Origin: Bacillus pseudomycoides | Lineage (GTDB): Bacteria > Bacillota > Bacilli > Bacillales > Bacillaceae_G | Assembly: GCF_002582035.1 (NCBI RefSeq) | Contig: NZ_NUQE01000020.1 | Span: forward strand, 10,240 to 74,239 | DNA: 64,000 bases | Direction: 5' to 3' | Shown: positions 54,153 through 63,841 of the stretch, piece after piece | Numbering within the stretch: the first letter of the stretch is position 1 | How the letters are laid out: each line of letters begins with the position of its first letter | Position numbers and translations under genes: made by a program | The notes under the pieces: model-generated | What the model was told of the DNA's origin: nothing | The model's database searches: none | What the model saw: only the letters and a program-made list of their open reading frames with translations

Positions 54153-54341
54153 TTTATCCCTCTATTCGCGGGCAGTAAGACCCCACCTCTCTGTCGGGTG
54201 CTCCAACTGCGATTCTGAGCGAGCCGCTTCCGCTTTTCTTAAGAAGATAGGTGGGGGATAACTGTCCGTAAAAGCCCGATTTGAGAGTTGTCCATCAGTG
54301 AGAGATGAAAAAACTCTCCACTGATGGAAGTTTCACTTTAT
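54153..54341 (-). repeat. bcr1 carrying an internal insertion
   Basis: TTTATCCCTCTATTCGCGGG to AAGTTTCACTTTAT. Between CCCCACCTCT and AAGAAGATAGGTGG there is about 50 bp of foreign DNA with GAGCGAGCCGCTTCCGCTTT. Confidence 0.85.
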
Positions 54342-54392
54342 CCGTATTTTCTTCATCGTTTAGGGAAGAATAACGATGAAGGAGTGTGAAAA

Positions 54393-55019
54393 ATGATAAA
54401 ACGATTTAGCATTCGCATGATGATGGTTTGCTTACTTTTAGTTGCATTATGTGTAACTTGGCAAGCTGTGTCAGGAATCTCTCTTTCTGAAATGATTCAT
54501 ATGTATAAGAAAAATGAAGTGAAAGAAGTTCATGCAGCTGAGCAAAGTAAGCAAGCGATTCCAAGTACCTCAGTCATTCGTGCTTTAGAGAATGAAAAAG
54601 ATTGGTCAAAATATCGTTCGATGGAAGTTATGGCAACAGGATATACAGCTGGCAGAGAGTCAACGGGGAAGACACAAGGGCATCCTGAGTATGGGATTAC
54701 ATATTCTGGTGTAAAAGTAAAACGGGACATATACTCAACAATTGCGGCTGATTTGCGCGTATTTCCGATTGGAACAATCTTGTTTATTCCTGGCTATGGC
54801 TATGGGGTTGTAGCGGATAAAGGCGGTGCTATTAAGGGGAATCGACTTGATTTATATTATGAAACCGTGCAAGATGTATACAGTCAATGGGGAAAGAAGA
54901 AAGTGAATGTTTACATTGTAAAAATGGGAAATGGAAAATTTACAGAACAAGATTTAACGCTTTTAAATGAAGCGGAACCGATGCAAGTGTTTCGCGGTCA
55001 ATATTTAAACCAACGATAG
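54393..55019 (+). CDS. yuiC: 3D-domain muralytic protein YuiC
   Basis: 208 aa exported protein. A membrane anchor or signal segment covers about residues 8-29 ([20 protein letters not shown]). The C-terminal 3D domain has the conserved aspartates in [26 protein letters not shown] and RLDLYYE. YuiC of B. subtilis is a lytic transglycosylase related to stationary-phase survival proteins, acting on cell-wall glycans. GAAGGAG precedes the ATG. Confidence 0.9.
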   Translation: MIKRFSIRMMMVCLLLVALCVTWQAVSGISLSEMIHMYKKNEVKEVHAAEQSKQAIPSTSVIRALENEKDWSKYRSMEVMATGYTAGRESTGKTQGHPEYGITYSGVKVKRDIYSTIAADLRVFPIGTILFIPGYGYGVVADKGGAIKGNRLDLYYETVQDVYSQWGKKKVNVYIVKMGNGKFTEQDLTLLNEAEPMQVFRGQYLNQR

Positions 55020-55049
55020 TCTAGACGCTAATGGCGCTAGACTTTTTTT
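55019..55049 (+). terminator. Terminator after yuiC
   Basis: GTCTAGACGC and GCGCTAGAC arms with a seven-T run. Confidence 0.85.
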
Positions 55050-55069
55050 CATTCTCTTGTCATCATGAA

Positions 55070-55124
55070 ATAAAATGAAACTTCCATCGGTGGGAATCTT
55101 ACTGCCCGCGAATAGCGGGATAAA
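55070..55124 (+). repeat. Mini-bcr1, 55 bp
   Basis: ATAAAATGAAACTTCCATCG, then GTGGGAATCTTACTGCCC and GCGAATAGCGGGATAAA. It has the same deletion junction as the other mini copies and lies 38 bases before the DUF309 start. Confidence 0.9.
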
Positions 55125-55162
55125 ATAGAGGAGAAAGAAAATATAGCAAAGGGAGAGCATAT

Positions 55163-55543
55163 ATGGAAGACTATCCTTTAGCGTATTATGAGTTTTTTAT
55201 AAGGTATAACGAAGGCGATTATTATACGTGTCATGACTTATTGGAAGAAATGTGGCTCGAAGATCGAGGGAATTTGTTTTTAAAAGGTTTATTGCAAATG
55301 GCAGTCGCTCAGTATCATTATAGCTATGGAAATATAAAGGGAGCACGAATGATGATGGAAGTGGCGGAAGAGTATTTAACTCCATATTGTCCTGTTTATT
55401 GGAACTTAAATGTGGAAAAGGTCGTACACTTTATTCAAGTGTGCCGCAAAATTTTACCGAAAGAGATAAATCGAATTCCATATGAGCAAGTTCAAACTTT
55501 GCCGCAGCTCCCAGAGTTTCTTCTATATATAGAAGAAGTTTGA
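55163..55543 (+). CDS. DUF309 protein
   Basis: 126 aa helical protein. The DUF309 signature is NEGDYYTCHDLLEEMWLED, followed by LFLKGLLQMAVAQYHYSYGN. The conserved H-D-x2-E-x2-W suggests a metal or ligand site, but no function is established. GGGAGAG precedes the ATG. Confidence 0.88.
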   Translation: MEDYPLAYYEFFIRYNEGDYYTCHDLLEEMWLEDRGNLFLKGLLQMAVAQYHYSYGNIKGARMMMEVAEEYLTPYCPVYWNLNVEKVVHFIQVCRKILPKEINRIPYEQVQTLPQLPEFLLYIEEV

Positions 55544-55605
55544 ATTGTCGCATTTTCACGAAAATAAAGCTATAATAGAAACAGAAAAAATCTGGGGGTG
55601 CTAGC

Positions 55606-57090
55606 ATGTTTCAAGTGCAAAAAGAACTAGCAAGTCATGAAGCGGTAGTTGTTGCTTTATTTGAAGATAAGGTAATGAGTAGTTTTTTAAAAGAATTAAA
55701 TCAGGCGTTTGATGGACATTTACAAGTGCTGCTAGACGAGAAAGAAATTTCTCCGAAGAAAAAAGTAATTTCGAAAGTACATAGCTTAGGGAAAACAGAT
55801 GCAAAGCGTTACTACTTTGTTGGTCTTGGCAAAAAAGAAAGATATACAACAGAAACATTACGCGGTGCACTTGGAAAGTTAGCGAAAACGTTACACAGTG
55901 CAAAAGTAAAAAATGTCGCGTTTGTATTAGATTCATTCGTTACTGAAAAAATGGATGCAATTGATGTTGCACATATTGCAGCAGAAACATATTGTCTTGG
56001 TACATATGAGTTAGTAACATATAAAACAAACCAAAAAGAAGCACATCAATTAGAAAGCTTTGTTGTTATTACAGAGGAAGATCCGCAAGAAATTGAAGCA
56101 GCGTTAACAGTTGGTTATGTACACGGCCGTGCTACAAACTCTGCGCGTACGCTTGTGAATCTGCCGCCAAACGTATTAACAGCAACAGCTTTAGCTAACT
56201 ATGCGGTTGAGCTGGCAGAAAAATATGATATGGACTATAAAGTACTTGAGAAAGAAGAGATGGAAGAGCTTGGAATGGGTGCGCTTCTTGCAGTCAACCA
56301 AGGTTCTACAGAACCGCCAAAAATGATTGCTCTTTTATACAAAGGTAAAGAAGAGTGGACTGATGTAATTGGCTTAGTTGGTAAAGGGATTACATACGAT
56401 ACAGGCGGTTATTCTCTGAAACCGCGCGAAAGTATGGTTGGTATGAAAGGTGATATGGGCGGCGCAGCAGCTGTTCTTGGAGCGATGGAAATTATCGGTG
56501 AGCTTCGCCCAGAACAAAACGTAGTGGCTGTTATCCCGTCTACAGATAACATGGTGAGTGCTGATGCATTTAAACCAGATGATGTGATCACATCGATGAG
56601 TGGTAAAACAATTGAAGTATTAAATACAGATGCAGAAGGCCGCTTAGCGTTAGCTGACGGTATTACGTATGCGAAAAAGCTTGGTGCAAATTATCTTGTT
56701 GATGTCGCGACATTAACAGGAGGCATTATTGTTGCTCTTGGAAACCATACGACAGGTGCAATGACAAATAACGAGGCATTTTATGAGCAAATGTTAGAAG
56801 CAGCGATGGAAACAGATGAGCCGATTTGGCAATTACCAATTTTTGAACGCGATAAAGAGCGTGTTCGCAACAGTAAATTTGCAGATTTAAACAACTCACC
56901 AGGACGCGATGGCCATGCGATCATGGCAGGAACATTCCTTGGAGAGTTTGCGGAAGAAACACCTTGGGTGCATTTAGATATTGCAGGAACATCTGATACA
57001 AAGGGCTCGCACGACCTAGGTCCAGCTGGTGGGACAGGCGCGATGGCGCGTACATTAGCAACACTTGTTGAGCGTTTTGGAGAAGAGTAA
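55606..57090 (+). CDS. pepA: Leucyl aminopeptidase (M17)
   Basis: 494 aa cytosolic aminopeptidase. Catalytic motifs are [16 protein letters not shown] and the M17 signature [13 protein letters not shown]. Two metal ions activate the water for hydrolysis of N-terminal residues. GGGGGTG precedes the ATG. The B. subtilis equivalent is YuiE. A terminator follows. Confidence 0.95.
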   Translation: MFQVQKELASHEAVVVALFEDKVMSSFLKELNQAFDGHLQVLLDEKEISPKKKVISKVHSLGKTDAKRYYFVGLGKKERYTTETLRGALGKLAKTLHSAKVKNVAFVLDSFVTEKMDAIDVAHIAAETYCLGTYELVTYKTNQKEAHQLESFVVITEEDPQEIEAALTVGYVHGRATNSARTLVNLPPNVLTATALANYAVELAEKYDMDYKVLEKEEMEELGMGALLAVNQGSTEPPKMIALLYKGKEEWTDVIGLVGKGITYDTGGYSLKPRESMVGMKGDMGGAAAVLGAMEIIGELRPEQNVVAVIPSTDNMVSADAFKPDDVITSMSGKTIEVLNTDAEGRLALADGITYAKKLGANYLVDVATLTGGIIVALGNHTTGAMTNNEAFYEQMLEAAMETDEPIWQLPIFERDKERVRNSKFADLNNSPGRDGHAIMAGTFLGEFAEETPWVHLDIAGTSDTKGSHDLGPAGGTGAMARTLATLVERFGEE

Positions 57091-57095
57091 ATGAG

Positions 57096-57126
57096 GAAAG
57101 GATTGGCAGATGCCAATCCTTTTTTA
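57096..57126 (+). terminator. Terminator after pepA
   Basis: AAAGGATTGGCA and TGCCAATCCTTT arms around one or two bases, then T residues. Confidence 0.88.
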
Positions 57127-57251
57127 GATTTATCCCAGCGTTTTCCTTTCGTAAACAAGGAGTTAAATATTGTAAACAGATAAAAAATATTTGAGGAAAG
57201 CGCTATTTTTTTCATATAATGGGGTTATGCCCATTGAGAGGAGAGAGCAAC

Positions 57252-58976
57252 ATGGAATGGAAAACAGAATATAAACGTTGGATTTCCTTTGCGAATTTAG
57301 ATGCAGAGCTAAAGCAGCAACTAGAAGCAATGCAAAGTGATGAAAAGAAAATTGAAGATAGTTTTTATAAAAATTTAGAATTTGGTACAGGTGGTATGCG
57401 CGGGGAACTAGGTGCTGGCACAAATCGTTTAAATGTGTACACTGTCCGCAAGGCAACAGAAGGTTTAGCTCGTTTCATTGAAAATCAAGGTGAAGAAGCA
57501 AAAGCACGCGGCGTTGTTGTTGCGTATGATTCTCGTCACAAGTCACCAGAGTTTGCGATGGAAGTAGCAGCAACATTAGGTGCTCATGGCATTAAAACAT
57601 ATGTATTTGAAAGCCTACGCCCAACACCAGAGCTTTCTTTTGCAGTACGTTATTTACATACATGCAGTGGAATCGTTCTTACAGCAAGCCACAATCCGCC
57701 GGAATATAATGGCTATAAAGTGTACGGTGATGATGGTGGACAATTGCCTCCAAAAGAAGCGGATGAGTTAATTCATTATGTAAATAATGTAAGTGACGAA
57801 TTAACAGTAGAGGTTGCTGATGTAGAGCAATTGAAACAAAATGGTCTCTTACAGATCATCGGTCAAGAAGTTGATGATGCATATTTAGAACAATTAAAGA
57901 CAGTTATTCTTAATAAAGAGCTTGTGAAGGAAGTTGGACAAGATTTAAAAATTGTCTTTTCACCTTTGCATGGAACATCTAATATTCCGGCTCGCCGTGG
58001 TTTAGAGGCAGTTGGGTTTAAAAATGTAACTGTTGTGAAAGAACAAGAACAGCCAGATCCAGACTTTTCAACAGTAAAATCTCCAAATCCAGAAGAACAT
58101 GCTGCATTTGAATTGGCAATTCGATACGGTGAAGAAATTGATGCAGATGTATTAATTGCAACAGATCCAGATGCTGATCGTCTTGGTGTAGCAGTTCGTA
58201 ATCATGATGGTCAGTATCAAGTGTTAACAGGAAATCAAACAGGTGCGTTAATGTTGGATTACTTATTAACACAAAAGAAAGAACAAGGTATTTTACCGAC
58301 AAACGGTGTTGTATTAAAAACAATCGTTACATCTGAATTAGGACGCACAATCGCAAAATCTTACGGACTTGATACAATCGATACGTTAACTGGCTTTAAA
58401 TTCATCGGTGAAAAGATTAAGCAATATGAAGCGAGCGGCGAATATGAGTTCCAGTTTGGTTATGAAGAAAGCTACGGCTATTTAATTCGTCCGTTCTGTC
58501 GTGATAAAGACGCAGTACAGTCTGTATTATTTGCATGTGAAGTTGCCGCATATTATAAAGCGCAAGGCAAAACATTATATGATGGTTTACTTGAAGTATT
58601 TGAAAAGTACGGATATTTCCGTGAAGGACTTGTTTCCTTAACGTTAAAAGGAAAAGACGGAGCAGAGCAAATTCAACATATGATGACATCTTTCCGTGAA
58701 AATAGACCGACAGAAGTGGCTGGCTTAGAAGTAACAATTGCTGAAGATTATAAAGCAAGCGTTAGAACAAAAGTAAAAGAAGATGCGACAGAAGAAATTG
58801 AATTACCAAAATCTAATGTATTAAAGTATTATTTGGCAGATGGATCTTGGTTCTGCCTGCGACCATCAGGAACAGAGCCGAAGATTAAGTTTTACTTTGG
58901 CGTACAAGGAGATTCACTACAACATAGTGAAGAGAAGCTTGAAGCAATTAAAAAAGATATTATGAATCGTTTTTAA
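57252..58976 (+). CDS. pgcA: Phosphoglucomutase/phosphomannomutase
   Basis: 574 aa alpha-D-phosphohexomutase. The phosphoserine loop is [13 protein letters not shown] (Ser146), the metal loop [11 protein letters not shown], the sugar-binding loop GYEESYGYL, and the phosphate loop [13 protein letters not shown]. It supplies glucose-1-phosphate for UDP-glucose and wall polymers. The ATG at 57252 follows GGAGAGAG; the open frame extends upstream without a site. Confidence 0.95.
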   Translation: MEWKTEYKRWISFANLDAELKQQLEAMQSDEKKIEDSFYKNLEFGTGGMRGELGAGTNRLNVYTVRKATEGLARFIENQGEEAKARGVVVAYDSRHKSPEFAMEVAATLGAHGIKTYVFESLRPTPELSFAVRYLHTCSGIVLTASHNPPEYNGYKVYGDDGGQLPPKEADELIHYVNNVSDELTVEVADVEQLKQNGLLQIIGQEVDDAYLEQLKTVILNKELVKEVGQDLKIVFSPLHGTSNIPARRGLEAVGFKNVTVVKEQEQPDPDFSTVKSPNPEEHAAFELAIRYGEEIDADVLIATDPDADRLGVAVRNHDGQYQVLTGNQTGALMLDYLLTQKKEQGILPTNGVVLKTIVTSELGRTIAKSYGLDTIDTLTGFKFIGEKIKQYEASGEYEFQFGYEESYGYLIRPFCRDKDAVQSVLFACEVAAYYKAQGKTLYDGLLEVFEKYGYFREGLVSLTLKGKDGAEQIQHMMTSFRENRPTEVAGLEVTIAEDYKASVRTKVKEDATEEIELPKSNVLKYYLADGSWFCLRPSGTEPKIKFYFGVQGDSLQHSEEKLEAIKKDIMNRF

Positions 58977-58983
58977 TATGAGT

Positions 58984-59013
58984 AAAGAGGGGATATTTCC
59001 CTCTTTTTTTTAT
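58984..59013 (+). terminator. Terminator after pgcA
   Basis: AAAGAGGG and CCCTCTTT arms with a long T-run. Confidence 0.85.
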
Positions 59014-59230
59014 GTCTCTATATAAAGGCGGAAAAAAATGTTAGATGAGCATGAAATTTTTCTTATTTATTTTCTTATTTTGTGATAGAATTTTATTCCG
59101 TGCGGGATAAGTATGCGCTTTCAATTCAGAAGTTTGTGTAAGAAATGAAAATTTAGAAGAATTGCATTTTTTTCTTATCAAAAAATAGCAATTAAATGTA
59201 TGAATATTCACTATATTTTAAAGGAAGTCC
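59014..59230. other. AT-rich intergenic region
   Basis: This region carries the promoter of the glycosylation operon, which I cannot place exactly. A stray GTGCGGGATAAG at 59100-59111 resembles a bcr1 end. Confidence 0.5.
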
Positions 59231-59300
59231 ATAAGCGGCCGATTGATTCAACTGATCATCAGTGCAGGAGAATATCTATGATGAAAGTTTCATTTTCTAT
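59231..59300 (-). repeat. Degenerate bcr1 remnant
   Basis: CCGATTGATTCAACTGATCA, CAGTGCAGG and TGATGAAAGTTTCATTTT follow the order of a normal element's last half, but with many changes. Confidence 0.7.
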
Positions 59301-59333
59301 CTAGGTTTAATTCATAAAAAGAGAGTTGAGTGT

Positions 59334-59675
59334 ATGAAAGCATCTATTAAAAATTATGTGTTTTTACATGCAGCCTTTTTTTTATACTCTATCATAATGG
59401 TGTATATGAAATGGGCGGCAAAATTTTCAATTACTTCAATTAGTTTTTTCTTAGCTTACATGGGACTTATTATTCTTTTGTTTGGGTATGCAATTATTTG
59501 GCAACAAGTAATTAAACATTTTGAAATATCTAAAGCGTATTCACATCGAGGGGTTATTATTTTATGGGGACTTCTATGGTCCGTAGTATTTTTTGGAGAT
59601 GTCATAAAATGGAATAATATACTAGGTGCAGCTATCATTATAATTGGAATTGTTGTGGTGACAAAAGATGAATAA
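59334..59675 (+). CDS. SMR/EamA-like half-transporter 1
   Basis: 113 aa membrane protein with four probable helices, beginning MKASIKNYVFLHAAFFLYSI and ending with the typical NNILGAAIIIIGIVVVTKDE. It resembles ArnE/ArnF-type and other small EamA-like proteins that flip undecaprenyl-linked sugars. The ATG at 59334 is used; the open frame further upstream runs into a degraded bcr1. It overlaps the next gene by eight bases. Confidence 0.82.
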   Translation: MKASIKNYVFLHAAFFLYSIIMVYMKWAAKFSITSISFFLAYMGLIILLFGYAIIWQQVIKHFEISKAYSHRGVIILWGLLWSVVFFGDVIKWNNILGAAIIIIGIVVVTKDE

Positions 59676-60006
59676 ATTTGTACTGCTTTATATTTTGGGG
59701 GTTATTTTAGCAAATTATTCCCAAATTTTGCTAAAAAAAGCAACGTTAGCTGTTTATGATACGAAATGGAAAGAGTATGTGAATCGCTATGTAATTAGCG
59801 GATATTCTTTATTTGTGATAAATGCAGGTTTAAATGTGATTGCGATGAAAGGTGTCCCGTTAAAGCAAGCACCCGTTATAGAATCGCTTAGTTATGTTGT
59901 TATTTTAGTATTCGGTTGGTATTTTCTTGGCGAGAAAATTACGAAAAGAAAAGTAATAGGAAATATTATTATCATTATAGGAATTGCTGTGTTTTGTATG
60001 CAATGA
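59668..60006 (+). CDS. SMR/EamA-like half-transporter 2
   Basis: 112 aa membrane protein with four helices, beginning MNKFVLLYILGVILANYSQI. The segment ANYSQILLKKATL is characteristic of small EamA-like proteins. It probably forms an antiparallel heterodimer with the previous protein, as with ArnE-ArnF (inference from overlap and pairing). It is the second gene of the operon. Confidence 0.82.
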   Translation: MNKFVLLYILGVILANYSQILLKKATLAVYDTKWKEYVNRYVISGYSLFVINAGLNVIAMKGVPLKQAPVIESLSYVVILVFGWYFLGEKITKRKVIGNIIIIIGIAVFCMQ

Positions 60007-60074
60007 GAGGAGTGTATTTCTAGAATAAGTAGTGTTAATTTACGAAAAATAATATAAATGGAGTGTTATTTTGT

Positions 60075-62036
60075 ATGATAAATAGGAAAAAGATATTTTT
60101 GTCTTTTTTTGTGATTTTTTGCGCAGTTTTGTATGTATGCCTGACGGGACATATTCATACTGTAAGCAAAAGTCTTGCTTACAGCAATTATAAGATGGTT
60201 GATTTAGCCGAGGGTGATGAATTACGACAAGAGTTTCATTTTGATGGGGAAAACCCAAAGAATTTGTTATTACCTCTTACAAGCGAAAGTTATCATAAAG
60301 ATGCACTATTGGAGTATGAACTTTCAGTTAAAGGCAGAGTAGTGAGTAAAGAGACAATCGATTTGAAAAAATGGGGTGGAGAAGACTATATTAAAGATCC
60401 TCATTTTAAAAGTAGTATCATAGTTCCGATTCCAAAAGATCTAGATAATGATGTTGTCTTAAAAGTGAAAATAGTGAAAGCAGAGAATGGTGAAAAAATT
60501 TCTATTCGTACTGGGACAGCATTATCATCAGATGGAAAATTAATTGTTAATGGTAAAGAAGCTAAAGGACAAGCAGTAGCGGCTAAAGTATTATACGATC
60601 AACTGGATTGGCTAAAAATTAGACAAGCTACAATTACCGCATTAGTTGCTTTAGTTGTTTTAGCTTTAATCGGAAAAAATACAATTAAGAATTTTGTTGT
60701 TGTGGCTGGGGCAATGGGGATTATGTTTAGTTTTAATAATCCGCTTTTTGAAGCAACTGATGAGAATTTTCATTTTGCAAAAGCTTATGATATTAGTTTA
60801 GGGCATCTTCTGTCTACGAAACAAGGTGATAAAGTAGGCGTTAACTTGCCGGAAAATATAGACGACATGCCACGACCAAATCAATATGAGACAACTTATG
60901 GATTGCTTCAAAAAGGCGAAAGGTACGATAGGGCTAAGAGCGAGGTATGGGATACGTATACCTTTGCAAGTAAAACAAAATTTGTCGAGCAGCCGACAAC
61001 GGCCGTTTATACACCAATTCCATATATTCCACAAGCTCTTGGCTTGTTTATTGCCCATATATTAGGTTTAAAAGCTTTCAATGCTCTAATGTTAGGAAGG
61101 ATTTTCAACTTAATTGTATATATTGTCTTGACTGCAATGGCGATAAAAATAATTCCAAGATTGAAAAATACGCTAGCGTTTTTAGCTTCATTTCCGTTAT
61201 TTGTATCATTAGCTGCATCATTTTCGGCTGACGCAATGTTGATGGGGTTAACTTACTTATTTATTGCTATTACATTACAGAAACTTATGTGTTCGGAAAA
61301 GAATGTATTACGAGTTAAGGACTTTGTTATTCCAAGCTTGTTATTAATCCTTATTGTATTGTGTAAATTTACGTATTGGCCATTATCATTCTTAATGCTG
61401 TCATTTGTTGGACGGGACCTATTCCGTACGAAAATGCAAGGTATTCTTTCTTTTCTTACGCTTGCAGGTATATCTGGTTTCATGATGAGTGCTTGGAATT
61501 TATTTGTGATGAAGTTTGTTGGAACAATTAATCCAAATGTAAACATTAATCCAGTTGAGCAATTGAAATTCATTTTTGGACATCCAGTTGCGGCTATGAA
61601 AACATTCTTTGGAACTTTTGAAGACGGAATGAGTACGTGGCTGACTACGTTAAATCAAGTTGGATGGGTAACGCATTTAATGAGCGGTATTGTAATTATT
61701 AGTTTGGTTGGGCTTGTTATGACAGCAATCTTTGATTATACAGAAGATAAGTTTAAATTACGCAACTTCGATTATGGGATTTTTATTGTAACAAGCATAA
61801 GTATAGTTGGACTCGTTATGCTAAGTTTATATTTAACTTGGTCTGAAGTTGGTGCAGATTTTATAGATGGGTTACAAGGAAGATATTTCTTACCTATTTT
61901 GCCAATTATATTATTTATGTTTAATGAAAAAATGAATGTAAAACAGCATTCGGAGTTAACGGCACAGAAATCCGCGCAGTTAGCGTGTTGTATGTTGTTG
62001 TATGCAAATGTTTTTATGTTAGGTTATTTATATTAA
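60075..62036 (+). CDS. DUF2142 polytopic membrane protein
   Basis: 653 aa protein. A membrane helix near residues 6-26 is followed by an external beta-rich domain of about 150 residues, then some ten further helices. The motif FEATDENFHFAKAYDISLG contains the acidic/His site typical of DUF2142, which looks like a GT-C glycosyltransferase using lipid-linked sugars. Together with the GT2 and SMR genes it would place a sugar on an outside acceptor. The ATG at 60075 has TGGAGTG upstream. Confidence 0.85.
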   Translation: MINRKKIFLSFFVIFCAVLYVCLTGHIHTVSKSLAYSNYKMVDLAEGDELRQEFHFDGENPKNLLLPLTSESYHKDALLEYELSVKGRVVSKETIDLKKWGGEDYIKDPHFKSSIIVPIPKDLDNDVVLKVKIVKAENGEKISIRTGTALSSDGKLIVNGKEAKGQAVAAKVLYDQLDWLKIRQATITALVALVVLALIGKNTIKNFVVVAGAMGIMFSFNNPLFEATDENFHFAKAYDISLGHLLSTKQGDKVGVNLPENIDDMPRPNQYETTYGLLQKGERYDRAKSEVWDTYTFASKTKFVEQPTTAVYTPIPYIPQALGLFIAHILGLKAFNALMLGRIFNLIVYIVLTAMAIKIIPRLKNTLAFLASFPLFVSLAASFSADAMLMGLTYLFIAITLQKLMCSEKNVLRVKDFVIPSLLLILIVLCKFTYWPLSFLMLSFVGRDLFRTKMQGILSFLTLAGISGFMMSAWNLFVMKFVGTINPNVNINPVEQLKFIFGHPVAAMKTFFGTFEDGMSTWLTTLNQVGWVTHLMSGIVIISLVGLVMTAIFDYTEDKFKLRNFDYGIFIVTSISIVGLVMLSLYLTWSEVGADFIDGLQGRYFLPILPIILFMFNEKMNVKQHSELTAQKSAQLACCMLLYANVFMLGYLY

Positions 62037-62057
62037 AGTGGAGTGGGGGGATTATTT

Positions 62058-62774
62058 TTGTTTAAAAAGAAGCTCATTATTATTCCTGCCTATAATGAAT
62101 CAACGAACTTAATTCATGTTGTAGAGGATATAAAAACGAATGCACCAGATTTTGATTACGTCATTATTAATGACTGTTCAAAGGATGATACAGAGCAAAT
62201 TTGTAAAGATAATAATTTTAACTATGTCAGTTTGCCAATTAATTTAGGAATCGGTGGAGCGATGCAAACGGGGTATAAATATGCGCGGCGCCACGGTTAT
62301 AATATCGCTGTACAATTTGATGGTGACGGTCAACATGATGCTGCCTATTTAGGCGTTCTTCTTCAAACGATGGAAGAAAAACAGGCAGATATGGTAATTG
62401 GTTCACGTTTTATCGATAAAGAAGGCTTTCAGTCTTCCTTCACAAGAAGATTAGGAATTCGTTTCTTTGAAAAGTTAATTAAAGTTGTATCTGGAAAAAT
62501 AATCACGGATGCTACTTCTGGATTTAGAATGGTGAATTGCGATATTATTAATGAATTTTGCGATTACTATCCAAAAGATTATCCAGAGCCAGAAAGTATT
62601 GTTTCTGTATTAAGAAATGATTATAAAATAGAGGAAGCTCCTGTACTTATGCGAGAAAGAATTGGTGGGACATCCTCGATTGTAAATTACAAAGCAATTT
62701 ATTACATGTTTAAAGTGACACTTGCGATTACAATCGACAGATTAAAACCTAAACGAAAGGAGAATGTTTCATGA
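62058..62774 (+). CDS. GT2 glycosyltransferase (polyprenyl-phosphate type)
   Basis: 238 aa family 2 glycosyltransferase of the DPM1/GtrB kind. Motifs are IIPAYNESTNLIHVVEDI, INDCSKDD, VQFDGDGQHD (DxD metal site) and RERIGGTSS. Unlike CsbB/GtrB it has no membrane helices, so the downstream DUF2304 protein may be its anchor. The start is TTG 62058 with GGAGTGGGGGG eight bases upstream. The end overlaps the next gene by four bases (ATGA). Confidence 0.88.
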   Translation: MFKKKLIIIPAYNESTNLIHVVEDIKTNAPDFDYVIINDCSKDDTEQICKDNNFNYVSLPINLGIGGAMQTGYKYARRHGYNIAVQFDGDGQHDAAYLGVLLQTMEEKQADMVIGSRFIDKEGFQSSFTRRLGIRFFEKLIKVVSGKIITDATSGFRMVNCDIINEFCDYYPKDYPEPESIVSVLRNDYKIEEAPVLMRERIGGTSSIVNYKAIYYMFKVTLAITIDRLKPKRKENVS

Positions 62775-63163
62775 CAATTCGCCTTCAAGTATTCATTATT
62801 TTAGGTGTATTAGTAGGGTTGATTATTTTTACAAACCTAGTGCGTAAAGAGAAGTTAGACCTGAAGTATGTACTAACATGGTTTGGCGTTTTAATCGGTA
62901 TTTTCATCATTGGAATTTTGCCAAAAACAATTAATGTTGTATCGGATATATTAGGCGTTGCAACGCCAATTAACGCACTGTTCTTTTTTGGATTTATATT
63001 TGTAACATGTGTATTGTTCTTTTTAACGATTGTTGTTTCAAGATCTGCTGCTCGTATTAAAGAGTTGACGCAAATCGTAGCGATTCATCAGCATGAAAAT
63101 GAAAAAATGAAGAAACAGTTGGAAAACTTTTATAAAGAAGAGACACAAAAAGTGACTATGTAA
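62771..63163 (+). CDS. DUF2304 membrane protein
   Basis: 130 aa protein with three membrane segments (LQVFIILGVLVGLIIFTNLV, VLTWFGVLIGIFIIGIL, and FFFGFIFVTCVLFFLTIVVS) and a C-terminal coiled coil. DUF2304 proteins often accompany GT2 genes, and this one overlaps the GT2 stop by four bases. It probably forms a membrane complex with it. The TAA stop touches a bcr1 copy. Confidence 0.85.
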   Translation: MTIRLQVFIILGVLVGLIIFTNLVRKEKLDLKYVLTWFGVLIGIFIIGILPKTINVVSDILGVATPINALFFFGFIFVTCVLFFLTIVVSRSAARIKELTQIVAIHQHENEKMKKQLENFYKEETQKVTM

Positions 63164-63297
63164 TAAAGTGAATTTTTATGAGAGCGCTTTCCCTATAGAT
63201 GGTTAGTTGAACGAATCGGACTCTAACAGGAAACCTAACTTTTAGGATTGCTCATGACCTTGAGATGAGAGCTGATTGCCTATTAGAGTGGGATAAA
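63163..63297 (+). repeat. bcr1, diverged
   Basis: ATAAAGTGAATTTTTATGAG, then GATGGTTAGTTGAACG and AATCGGACTCTAACAGG, ending TATTAGAGTGGGATAAA. Many substitutions mark it as old. It abuts the stop of the DUF2304 gene. Confidence 0.85.
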
Positions 63298-63363
63298 GAG
63301 AAGGAGTGAATCTTGCATTCACTCCTTTTTGCATACGTGTAATTTAAACTTATTTAGGTAAAT

Positions 63364-63517
63364 ATAAAGTGAAACTTCCATCAGTGGGGATTTTCTTCAT
63401 CCCCACTGATGGTTAGTTGAACCAATCGGGCTTTTACGGGCAGTTATCCCGCCTATCTTCTTCGCTTTTCTCTGCATCTTGAGGTGAGGGTCTTACTGCC
63501 CGTTAATGCGGGATAAA
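63364..63517 (+). repeat. bcr1, full length
   Basis: ATAAAGTGAAACTTCCATCA to GCCCGTTAATGCGGGATAAA, close to the form at 46841 and 31169. Confidence 0.93.
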
Positions 63518-63659
63518 GTATGAATACTATGGTTATGGATAGTTTTAATATAATAATCTATTAGGTTTTTTTCATTTTCTTACTATTTAAGTGGATTTTT
63601 TTATTGGAAAAGTATAGTATATTCTTATTTTATTGAAGTGAAAGAATGAAGAAGTAAAG

Positions 63660-63841
63660 GCGGCAGCATATGGTAACGCTAGCATAAAGCATGTTGCACT
63701 TTTAGATATTAATGGAAGTGAAGGAAAGTGACAAATAAAGGACAACTATAAAGTAACCTTGACGAATAAAGAAGCAATCATGTAGAATTTGTAGGAAGTG
63801 TCATTTTCGGTAAGTGGGAAACAAACATGTAAGAAAACTGT
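63660..63841 (+). pseudogene. Possible decayed coding remnant
   Basis: The frame starting at 63669 reads YGNASIKHVALLDINGSEGK, then TGA (63729), QIKDNYKVTLTNKEAIM, then TAG, NL, TAG, and EVSFSVSGKQTCKKTVI. It reads like a broken extracellular or structural protein, interrupted by three stops. No family was recognised. Confidence 0.35.

Noticed and set aside
59262-59333. In-frame N-terminal extension of the first SMR-like gene.
   Set aside because: It is the remainder of a degraded bcr1 and is not hydrophobic; the ATG at 59334 gives a normal-length protein.
20057-63517. Dispersed repeats considered as a CRISPR array.
   Set aside because: Copies are spread over 43 kb, in both orientations, about 150 bp long, with no spacer pattern or cas genes. 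They match bcr1.
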